Source of the DNA: Pyrrhoderma lamaoense
Taxonomy: Eukaryota; Basidiomycota; Agaricomycetes; Hymenochaetales; Hymenochaetaceae
NCBI GenBank assembly: GCA_002794735.1
Contig: NBAZ01000035.1
Span: forward strand, 59,940-123,939
DNA: 64,000 bases
Direction of reading: 5' to 3'
In this document: positions 25,248 through 34,828 of the stretch, one piece after another
Numbering within the stretch: the stretch's first letter is position 1
How the letters are laid out: every line of letters starts with the position of its first letter
The notes under the pieces: model-generated
What the model was told of the DNA's origin: nothing
Database searches by the model: none
The model's input: the letters and a program-made list of their open reading frames with translations, nothing else
Program-made: the position numbers and the translations under genes

Positions 25248-25273
25248 CTTATGCATTTCAAGGTCTTCGACTG
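25248..25273 (-). repeat. Right terminal inverted repeat of the pogo-like element
   Basis: Inverted partner of 22,738-22,763. It ends ...CTTCGACTG and is followed by the TA duplication. Confidence 0.93.
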
Positions 25274-26405
25274 TATCTACAACTGCCACGGTTGCTATAA
25301 GTATCCTCATTAATATTATAGAAAACTCCAGCTCGCGAAGATGTTCACACACCATTGATGAATCCTGTTTCGACAGTCAGATGAACGAGCTTATTTATGA
25401 TTCGTCGTGTCGCGTCCATCCCCGAATCCAGCTTTGTTAGCTATATGAAAAGCAACACGGGTTAGTTAATAGAGCAAAAATAGTAGTATGGTGCTGGCGT
25501 ACAAAGAAAATCATAGATGTTGTGATAAGGATATCACAAACGGCGCTTCCCACATGCCAAATCTAACAGCAAGTTAAAAGAAAGCCTATAAACTTAGATT
25601 CAATGAGATGCAAGTACCGTTATCGATATGCGTGCCTTGTCTTCCAGTAAGTTGAAAACTACAGCTTGTTTCGTTTGAATACCTGAGCCAATTGCCGATG
25701 TCCCTTGAAGCAGAGACACCTACACGCATATATGATGTGCTTTTACTATGGTGAAGTCCTTTTAGTAGATAAAATAACCTACAGTAACAATGACGGCTGC
25801 CAAACATCTAGACCCGGAGAGAATATATATTCGATAGGAGTAGTACATCTGCACTATGATGCTTACTATTAATGGATACGAATCATCCATGTCATTACTA
25901 TAGTAGCCCCCAGATTAGAATCTCAAATCAGACTTACTTATCCCAGTTAAAACTGGTATCGATAACCAGAGGTACTGTATATGACGTATAATATCAGGAT
26001 CGCCGAAGTTTCGAGCAAATGTATTAAAAGCAGTAATCGTTGTTATTATTGTTTGCGCCGTCTCGAGGAAAAAAACACAGTAAACCGATGCACGAGCAGA
26101 GAATTTGTCTTCCTTGAAGGTTTGGTGATAGATATCTACAAACTCTTAATTACAATCTCGTATCTTATAGGATCGGACTACTTACACATCTGTACAATTA
26201 GCACTCCATATAATCCCCAATTGAACATGTACCCTAGTAGCTGTAAGATGTAAGAAACTATTTTATGCAGATAAGAAAGAGTTAGCTCGCCAATGGGCCT
26301 GCCCTGACATCTGAGTTAGTGTATACATTGCACATCCTAGTTATTTGTAAGTACATAAAACACGCACATAGATGAGATATCATCAGGGATAACTATGTTG
26401 CCTGC

Positions 26406-27514
26406 CATTGTACTGGATTTAACGGATGATAATTACGAAAGGATGTTATAGTCGCCTTGCTCTACTGAGGGAAGCTCGGATAAGATACAGAGGTGGAAGC
26501 AAATAGACACTGCAAATAGCGCAGTGTATTTATTCACTAAGCGAGAGATTATTATGGATATCAACGGTAACAAGAAAAACGTTCTTGAAACAGATCCGAT
26601 AGTCATCGAAACCAAGAAGTAAAATAGAAACACTAAGGGCGGTCAACTGGGGACAAGACTACACGCAGTATGCTACAACCTGATAAGCAGATTAATAGTA
26701 CTGATGTGACGAGAACATCGGAATTGATTGTTTTTGAAATGGAGAATCGCTCATAGTCTCATGATGACGTACCGCAAACGGCATCATATCACCTCTCTCT
26801 TTCTAATCAAGGATCACTGAAAATTACTGCGGGAGAATACGTCATAGTGTAGGATTACGGTTGGGTAGGTTTGTAGAACATTAACATATGTAGGCAGGAG
26901 AACATCCGTGAAAATTTTCTATTTTTTACCTTCACCCACTGTTATCGGTCTGGAGCTTAATTTTGCTATCAAAGCTCGTTATAGCTGGTAAATAATCTTC
27001 CTATTTCGAGCTTATATGCAGGTATATATAACCCGATGATATTTTGGAAGTTTTGTAACTTGTTTGATAGTTACAGCCGGGTTATCAGGATGGCCCAAAG
27101 ACCGTGATTACCAAATACAATAAGGCAATCCTGCTTGATAGGTGTTCATGAAATGGCTCCGCCAGTTCTGTATCAAGTGTCCTCTGGTATATCCGATTGC
27201 AAATGTAAGACATGGGTTATTGGTGATATATAAAGGTAGATGGCTGTGCAATTCTTCCGAGGCGTACTTTATACTACATTATAATTAACATCATGGCATA
27301 CAGATACTAATGCCACCTTGATCTCAAACAGTATCTGATTAATACTAGAAACTCATTAGACCCAAAATGCAAGGGATTTATATAGGTGTGAAAGGAGTGA
27401 TATATCGTACTAGTAGTTGTTGAGTATCCAGAGTATCATATTGTTAATCTGGATCTACCGTTATCCATATTGTTGTCCACTAAACATCTAACAAACTTGT
27501 TACTTCTATATGTT
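26406..27514. other. Upstream region of DUF6534 copy A / downstream of copy B
   Basis: Part (26,640-26,730) is homologous to 29,220-29,323, upstream of copy B, including the site where the LTR element inserted. Short open frames near 26,433-26,633 and 29,132-29,320 lie in equivalent places and are weakly hydrophobic, but have no recognisable product. Confidence 0.5.
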
Positions 27515-28973
27515 TTACTCTATAATAAGAAGCTCGACAGACCTTGATTTATCTGTTGTGAGAATATTGTCAAACGGACGCATATCACCATGAGCATCCG
27601 ACCTGGTCACCGCTTCCCTCTGCATCTTTACGATGTTCGTATCATCTCCTAGACTAGATGTATGTCTCGCTCGAGCATGAGAGTTGTTTGCATATGCAAT
27701 ATATGGCTGATTGCTCGTAGAGCGTGATTTTCTCTTCCTTGGCACAAGCTTAACTCGGCTGTTAAACATCACTAGCAACGAGTTTGAATACAGCTTTGTT
27801 AATACCAATCCTACACACACAAAATAGAGCTTTTGGGGATGGGTAAGGAACAATATTATATCAATAACTGCCATGGTTGCTATAAGTACCATTATCAATA
27901 AGATAGACAACTCCAGCTCGCGAAGACGTTCACTCACCATTGACGAGTCCTGTTTCGACAGTCAGATGAACGAGCTTATTTATGATCCGATGTGTGGCAT
28001 CCATCCCCGTATCCAGTTTTGATAGCTATATGATAACAATACGGATTAATCAAAAAAAGTAAACAGAAACGTAAGTTTGGTGCTGTCATACAAAGAAAAT
28101 CATGGATGTTGTGATTATTACATCACAAACAGCACTTCCCACATGCCAGATCTAATATTAGATGATAAGTAAACTTATAAACTTTGATTATATGAAATAC
28201 AAGTACAGTTGTCGTTACGCGTGTCTTCTTTTCTAGTAAATTGAAAACAGCAGCTTGTTTTGTTTGAAACCCTGAGAAAATTCCTGTTATCCCTTGAAGT
28301 AGAGACACCTACACGTATAGTTAGAGTTTTACTGCTATGGTGAAGTACTTATATTGTAGGTTAAAGTACCTACAATAATAATGACAGCTGCCAGACACCT
28401 AGACCCAGAGAGAATATATATTCGATAGGAGTAGTACATCTGCACTATGATGCTTACTATCAATGGATGTAAATCATCCATGTCAATACAATAGTAGCCC
28501 CAAAGTCAGACTTACTTATTCCAGTTAGAATTGGTATCGATAACCAGAATGTTTGTATATGAAGTAAGATATCGGGGTCGCCGAAGTTTCGAGCAAATGT
28601 ATTAAAAGCATCATGTGTTGTTATTATTGTTTGTGTTGTCTCAAGGATAAAAACAATATAAACCAATGCACGAGCAGAGAATTTGTCTTCCTTGAATGTT
28701 TGGTGATAGATATCTACAGCTCTTGATTACAATTTTGTATCTTATAGGATCGGATTACTTACACATCTGTACAATTAGTACTCCATATAAACCCCAATTG
28801 AACATGTACCCTAGTAGCTGTTTATTGTAAGAGACTATCGTATGCAGATAAACAAAAACTGACACACCAATGGGCCTGCCCTGGCATCCGAATTAATGTA
28901 TACACTTCACATCATAGATATTTGTGAGTATATTATCCACGCACATAGATGAAGTATCTTCAGGGGCAGTCAT
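27515..28973 (-). CDS. DUF6534-type multi-pass membrane protein, copy B
   Basis: Tentative start ATG 28973 (MTAPEDTSSM) followed by an intron. Exons then read LGYMFNWGLYGVLIVQM, KEDKFSARALVYIVFILETT, FARNFGDPDILLHIQTFWLS, VSLLQGITGIFSGFQTKQA, HRIINKLVHLTVETGLVNG and LTKLYSNSLLVMFNSR, in the order usual for basidiomycete DUF6534 proteins. The C-terminal hydrophilic tail ends at 27515. No frame break was seen, unlike in copy A. The protein should be a seven-span type membrane protein of unknown role. A 4-kb retroelement inserted about 350 bp upstream of the start, in the presumed promoter, could alter expression. Exon 1 and its splice site are the least certain part. Confidence 0.75.
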
Positions 28974-29323
28974 ATCTCCCTCCCGCGCTACTGGAACCTA
29001 ATGTATACTATTGTTATTATTTATGGGAGGACGTTACAGGAACATTGATCTACTGAGGACAACTCCGATAAGAGAGGGAATGCAGGGGTGGAAGTAAGTA
29101 GACACTGCAATTAGCACAGGGTATTTATCGTTCAAGAGAGAAGATTTTTTTTGATAATGATAATAACGGTAACACAAAAACTCTTGAAACAGATCTGATA
29201 GTGATTGAAATCATGATATAAAGTAACAACAACGCTAAGAACGATCAACCGGGCAAGACTACACATGGTATACTCCAAAGTTAGAAGCATATTTGATAGA
29301 TATTGATGTGACGAGTACACCGG

Positions 29324-30090
29324 TGAAAACTAAACTTTTGGTCAGATTTTGACCTTGGTGTCGTATTTAGTGGCGAGGACGTGGGGTTTAGAGTCTGCCT
29401 ACACCAGACACGATGCTCAGGCTAAGATTTGGGGGCTAAAGAGCGAGATACTCGACCTCGGCCGTCCGGCCGAGATCTCGGTCGGACCGTAGAGACTGAT
29501 AGAGACCTTGAGGCAAGCTGAGACCTCACAGACCAGTAAAAGTAGTAGAAACGTATAGAGCAGAGCCCCGACCGAGGCTGTAGTTTGAGGTAAAAGTGTA
29601 TGTATTTCAGTCCGCCCGGACGGCTTGCGGTACGGTCAGAGCGTTACAAGCGCGCCCGGGCAGCCTAATAAAGCAGCAGAGAAGTAGATAAAGAGTACAG
29701 GAGACTAGTAGAGAGCTACTCGGGAGGGTGTAGAAAGATAGCGACCGAGAGGAGTAGCCAGGAATTGATTCGGGGATTGACTGGGGACTAATTGATTAAC
29801 TACGGCCTCAAGTCTGGAGGCTTATATATCAAAACGCGAGATAAAGGTTAGATAATAAGGAAAGCATGGAGTCCAGGTGGCTATATGCGACTGGACGAAG
29901 GGTTTAAGCTATCAGAAACGAGGGGGTCGTATAAACGAACCCTACCCTCGAGTAAGAGTAGAAAGTGAAGCTAAATAGTAAGAGAAATGAACGAGGCGCG
30001 CGGCCGAGTAGTAGCAATGGACTTCTCGGGCGAGTTAGAAAGTGCATTATAAATGCACTACGACCGGCCAAACACTTAGCTGGTCCTACA
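29324..30090 (-). repeat. 3' LTR of the gag-only element (element reads minus)
   Basis: 767 bp, TGAAAACTAAAC...GGTCCTACA on the plus strand. It includes the GC-rich palindrome CTCGGCCGTCCGGCCGAG near 29,456 and a TATA-like site on the minus strand (29,821-29,830). A short purine run, CCCGGGGGA on the minus strand just inside it, may be the polypurine tract. Confidence 0.93.
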
Positions 30091-30428
30091 TCCCCCGGGA
30101 ACTTTAGCACAAGTGTCCCCACTTGTCCTATAATCAGGGGGTGTCATAGAAAAAGGGGAATGCGAAGGGGATAATAAGAAATAAGAGAATAAAGCATATA
30201 AGATGGGGGGGGCATATGGCATAGAGCATAAGAAGAGATGGGCCGAAAGGAGTCAAAAGTCCTTAAAAGCGGCCAGAATAAAGGTGCATAAGTCAAGATA
30301 GAAGTAAGAACTAATGAGATATGAAGTTAAATAAGTAAAAGGGGGTATTTTTGCGAAGGGGGAAAAGGGGGAAAGTCCAATAGGTCAGTCTGGGGGCCTG
30401 GTATGATTTGGCAGCCACTGTAGAGGAC

Positions 30429-32164
30429 CTAGTGGCGGAGTTCGGTGATTTGGAGCACCCAGGCGGCTAGAGTAGTGAGCCAGGGGTCCAAGGAGGTTAA
30501 CAGACTGCTCAGGGGGCAGCCTGGGGTCGACCAGAGGTGTAGAGAGATGGAGAGATGAGGGGGTAGGTTTAGAAGAGGTACCAGGAGAGGGAGGCCAATT
30601 CTGCGAGATTGGCTGATCCGGGGCCTTTGTACTTCGTCCAAGAGTAGTTCAGACTTGTCCAAGGGTGTCCCAGCTTCGACCGAGCCGTCCAAGGCCTTTG
30701 AAAGAGGTGTAGAGGTGGAGGGAGGACATGATGCCATCTGATGGGCATGTGGCATGTCAAGGGTGCTTATGAGCGCCTCAGAGTCCTCTTCTAGCATCTG
30801 TTGGCTAGGGGTGCTCGTGTAGGGGCTTGTGGAAGCACTAGTGCCGGCTGGAAGGGCACAGAAGGTGGTTGGGGGGCTAGGTGAGCCAGGAGAGGGGTAT
30901 GAGGCCTTGGAGGTGGTGAGAGACATGGGGTCTTCTTGGACACATTTTCTGAGGGTTTTCTTGAGAGAAGAGTTGCCTGGGCCCTGAGATAAGTCAGTAG
31001 AATGACTGTCTGCATAGTAGCAGGGGTACCGAGCCCGGCTGAAGCGATCTAAGGCAGGGGGAAGAGCTGAGAGAAGAGAGGTATGAGCTGGGGTGGCCCA
31101 TGAGACCTTCTTTGAGATAGCTTCCCCAGAACTACCTGGAGGCGGCTGAGACTGCGGCAGATGGGCGAATAAGGTCTGAAGAGGAGGGGGAATAGGTTTG
31201 GGGGGTTCCAGGTGGGCTTCCTGGCGAGCTGCTCTGTTGGCAAGCAGTACTTGCAGCCTTTTCCTGGCCTGGTAAAGAGCCTCCTCTTCTACTCGCAATT
31301 CCTCGTCCAAATCTTCGTCTGAATCGCTCAAACCACTTTCAGATGAATCTGTGGAATCAGGGGAGGCTACTGGAAAAGGTTTGGAGTCCGTCCGATGCAT
31401 GGTCATCGCGCTATGAGGAGTAGAAGTGGGGGGAGTAGGCTGAGGAGAGGCATGAGGAGTAGGAGGAGAGACTGAAGGTAAAGGGCGCTTCGGCCGGCTC
31501 GGATGGCCCTGATTCTTGAGCGTCTGGGTAGACTGCATGTTCAGGACATAGCCTGCCGCTTTCTGGACCTCAGGCATGCCGTATGGAGCTTCTGGGTCAT
31601 GATAAGGGTCCTGGAGGCGAAGCTGGTACTCAACCTCTTTCCTAAGAGACTGGGGCAAGCCCTGCATGTAGAGCGAGCCAGTCTGCATAGGGGAGATTAG
31701 ATTCTGAGCCAGAAGAGAGGTACTTAACTGTAGAAAGTCCCTATTGTACCCAGCAAGCTCCATGGGGGACCTGAAGTTAGAAGAAGCTGAGGCCTTGAGG
31801 AGGGCTTCCAGCGCGCCAAAGGAGTGTCTGGAGCTCTTATCTAGCTCAGGGTAAAGGCCCAGGATGGCCATGCGAAGCTCCTGTGGTGTAGAAGAGGGAT
31901 CTTGCCACTGGGGGAGACATTCCCATAGCTCCTTGACATCATAATCCACATACCTTCCAAGCAGCCTTTTGAGTTGGCTAAGGTCTTTGGGGTATGCCAG
32001 AGCTGCCAGACTGTAAACCTCATCCAAAAAGCGAAGTAGAGAGGTAGGTTTTGACCCATCAAACCTTGGAGCAGTTGGGTCAAAAGCAGAAGGGATTGAG
32101 ACAAAGGGGAAGCCATTGTAGATGGGCCAAGGGTCTAGGATGAGCAGGAGGCGTCAGGAGGTGT
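30429..32164 (-). CDS. Retrotransposon Gag-like protein
   Basis: The open frame on the minus strand runs from about 32,160 to the stop at 30,429. It includes FDPTAPRFDGSKPTSLLRF, then LDEVYSLAALAYPKDLSQLK and the helical capsid region typical of Ty3/gypsy-type Gag (PF03732-like). After about 200 residues it becomes Pro/Ser/Thr-rich with a long acidic stretch (SDEDLDEELRVEEEALYQ). No CCHC zinc knuckle is visible. No good ATG was found at the N-terminus in this frame: the frame opens after a stop near 32,163, and related coding sequence (LPQNLGGKPPGSPYS, about 32,270-32,220) sits in another frame. A frameshift or splice is therefore likely near 32,140. Role, by family: forms the virus-like particle. 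Confidence 0.75.
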
Positions 32165-32554
32165 TGTAGAAGGTATAGAAGGGGTCAGAAGCGAAAGAAC
32201 TCTTGTAGAAAGAGTCTGGAGGGAGTAGGGGCTGCCTGGAGGCTTACCACCCAAGTTCTGAGGCAAGAGGACGTCCTGCAGTGCCCAGAAAGCTCTAGGA
32301 AGTGCCAGTAACCTCCAGGAGGCGACCAGAAGGTCCTGGCCAAGGTACTGAAAAGATCTGAGGAGTTCTCAGGTGGTGGTTGATTGTTGGGGGTCTGGTG
32401 GGGTCTGTTGCTTGCCTGGCTTCGGCCCAAGGCTTATCCTAGCCTTAGATGCTTCGGATCTCGGCCCAGGGGCAGTAGAGTCGGCCCTGAGTGACCCTGA
32501 AGGCTTTGGAGCAGGTAGCTTAGCCTAAAAACACGTGTTGAGACAGAAAGAACC

Positions 32555-32572
32555 CCCTCGCGGTGGGCTCCA
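32555..32572 (-). other. Candidate tRNA primer-binding site
   Basis: On the minus strand, two bases after the 5' LTR, the sequence TGGAGCCCACCGCGAGG begins with TGG, as expected for pairing with a tRNA 3' CCA end. The tRNA species was not identified. Confidence 0.6.
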
Positions 32573-32574
32573 GA

Positions 32575-33341
32575 TGAAAACTAAACTTTTGGTCAGATTT
32601 TGACCTTGGTGTCGTATTTAGTGGCGAGGACGTGGGGTTTAGAGTCTGCCTACACCAGACACGATGCTCAGGCTAAGATTTGGGGGCTAAAGAGCGAGAT
32701 ACTCGACCTCGGCCGTCCGGCCGAGATCTCGGTCGGACCGTAGAGACTGATAGAGACCTTGAGGCAAGCTGAGACCTCACAGACCAGTAAAAGTAGTAGA
32801 AACGTATAGAGCAGAGCCCCGACCGAGGCTGTAGTTTGAGGTAAAAGTGTATGTATTTCAGTCCGCCCGGACGGCTTGCGGTACGGTCAGAGCGTTACAA
32901 GCGCGCCCGGGCAGCCTAATAAAGCAGCAGAGAAGTAGATAAAGAGTACAGGAGACTAGTAGAGAGCTACTCGGGAGGGTGTAGAAAGATAGCGACCGAG
33001 AGGAGTAGCCAGGAATTGATTCGGGGATTGACTGGGGACTAATTGATTAACTACGGCCTCAAGTCTGGAGGCTTATATATCAAAACGCGAGATAAAGGTT
33101 AGATAATAAGGAAAGCATGGAGTCCAGGTGGCTATATGCGACTGGACGAAGGGTTTAAGCTATCAGAAACGAGGGGGTCGTATAAACGAACCCTACCCTC
33201 GAGTAAGAGTAGAAAGTGAAGCTAAATAGTAAGAGAAATGAACGAGGCGCGCGGCCGAGTAGTAGCAATGGACTTCTCGGGCGAGTTAGAAAGTGCATTA
33301 TAAATGCACTACGACCGGCCAAACACTTAGCTGGTCCTACA
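32575..33341 (-). repeat. 5' LTR of the gag-only element
   Basis: 767 bp, with no difference seen from 29,324-30,090. TATA-like GATATATAAG lies on the minus strand at 33,072-33,081. It is followed by the CCGG duplication at 33,342-33,345. Confidence 0.95.
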
Positions 33342-34828
33342 CCGGAACTATAATAACCGGTTTTTCTCCCCAAAAAAGGATATGGCGCCCCATCTGTATA
33401 AAATTGCTAATCAGAGCTAGGCATATACTATATGATATAGATTTGAGCAAACACTCTACAATACTAATTTCTGGCCATCATCTCAAGCGATGCATACTTA
33501 GGGAGAGGACGCCACATACCAAGCTAGTTTATCAACACTCGTTATTTCAACATATTATTGGCACGCTCCGACTCCGTATAAATGATAAATGCCAATACAG
33601 AGCCAATCAGTTAGCGGCACGCACTGCGGAATGATACAGCGAAAGATGTTATGGTGAATGGTCTGTGAAGTAGGCAAGAGAATATCTGTCGTAGTCATAG
33701 ATTTGTGGTTTTTTTTTACTACTATAAGCTTGTTTTCGTCATGAAACTTTCTTATTATTTCAAGCTTACAAGTAGGCTGCATATATATTAATTATAATGT
33801 CAAAATGGTCGTATTATTCTCACGAAATGTGCTTCAAGCCACACATCAATTGAATTATCGACATAAAAGTTGCATGAGTTCATTTCACTTATACCTAAAA
33901 CAAAATCTTTCACTATCTAGGTAGCCAAATCGAACCTCGTTTGCAAAAGAAAAAAAACCTATAGATAACCCAGTCCCGAGCTCATCCTCAATCTTCGGTA
34001 TAACCAAAGTCATTTCAATGGGTATCTATCCCCCCCCTCCTCCCCCACCTTCCGACGGTTTTTCTGATCCCCCCCCTAAAAAGTATCAAACTACAAAGTA
34101 CCAAGAAAGTATCGAGTTACCTCACTACCGTTAACTTCTAGTACCAGCCTTTTCCAGGATATTGGGACTCTACCGCGTTCCTCATCCGCCATCCGCCATC
34201 TGCCATCCAACTCGTCCGGAGCGGATCCTGTATCCCATGTCACCCCCCCCCCTCCCCCTTCCACTTCCTCAACATCATAAACTCAGAAAACACATCACGA
34301 TATGGCCGTCCATTCAAGCTAAAACTACGATCAGTGTATGTCTAGGTACGTTTAAGTAGAGGTAAGTAGTTCAATATCATATCCCTTTTCTCGTTCCCCG
34401 TGTAAAGTGTAAAGCGTAGGAGGAACATACGAGTTTTACGCTAAGAAAATCGATGTTTAATTGTTTGTCAAGATCGAATTCAAGATTACGAGTACGAGTA
34501 CGATTACGATCAAAAAAGCAAACAATAAAGAAACAAGGCAATTTACAAACTACTACTACTACTAAGAACTACTAAGAACTAACGACTACTAACTATTAGC
34601 TACGTATACATACACAAACACAAATCAACAACAAGAAAAGAAAACATGAAAAGAAAAAAGTGGGTAAGGATTATACAGATACCTAAGTACAACAACAAAG
34701 CCCATAAGCATAAGAGAGAGTACAAGCGAAGTGGGGAGGGGGTCGTTAGCTGCTCATGAAGTTTCGTGAAGTTTTTCGTTGATAAGCGATAATCAAATCC
34801 TTAGTCCTTAGTCCTTGACTAAAGGTAC
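33342..34828. other. Intergenic, low-complexity rich
   Basis: Continuation of the region upstream of DUF6534 copy B, then unrelated sequence with several C-rich runs (about 34,031-34,076, 34,244-34,258) and an ACT-rich stretch (about 34,551-34,610). No gene is recognised. Confidence 0.5.

Larger units (their letters stand above)
22738..25273 (-). mobile_element. Pogo/Tigger-like DNA transposon, apparently complete
   Basis: The left end begins CAGTCGAAGACCTCGAAATG and the right end is its inverted repeat; the 26-bp inverted repeats differ at one base. The flanking TA at 22,736-22,737 and 25,274-25,275 is the expected target duplication. DUF6534 copy B at about 27,860 has the uninterrupted sequence and serves as the empty site. 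One five-intron transposase gene fills the element. TATGCAT-like words recur near both ends. Known: Tc1/mariner-superfamily elements insert at TA. The open gene and near-perfect ends suggest a recent and possibly still active copy. Confidence 0.93.
22455..26405 (-). pseudogene. DUF6534-type membrane protein, copy A, interrupted by a pogo-like transposon
   Basis: Remaining pieces on the minus strand: ARNFGDPDIIRHIQ and LWLSIPVLTG (about 26,020-25,930), the segment around 25,440-25,280, and ILFLTHPQDLYYVCVALV with LTKLYSNSLLVVFNSR (about 22,730-22,600). The last motif is the DUF6534 signature. The coding sequence is split by a 2,536-bp transposon (22,738-25,273). Compared with copy B, the initiator ATG reads ATA (near 26,400) and a short deletion near 22,470 shortens the C-terminus. 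Three separate lesions make it a pseudogene. It is a diverged tandem duplicate of 27,515-28,973. Confidence 0.85.
29324..33341 (-). mobile_element. Gag-only LTR retroelement (non-autonomous), 4,018 bp
   Basis: Two 767-bp direct repeats (29,324-30,090 and 32,575-33,341) starting TG and ending CA flank a 2,484-bp interior. Direct comparison shows no difference between the LTRs, so insertion is recent. The 4-bp target duplication CCGG lies at 29,320-29,323 and 33,342-33,345. The gag frame, tRNA-primer site and LTR promoter all read on the minus strand. No protease, reverse transcriptase, RNase H or integrase was found, so an autonomous partner elsewhere would be required. The homologous region upstream of DUF6534 copy A (about 26,710) is the empty site. 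Confidence 0.95.

Noticed and set aside
29132..29320. Small hydrophobic protein upstream of DUF6534 copy B
   Set aside because: The equivalent stretch before copy A (26,433-26,633) gives a different frame and ends, so it is not a conserved gene.
29904..30174. Open frames inside the LTRs
   Set aside because: They are repeated in both LTRs, have no homology to proteins, and overlap promoter sequence.
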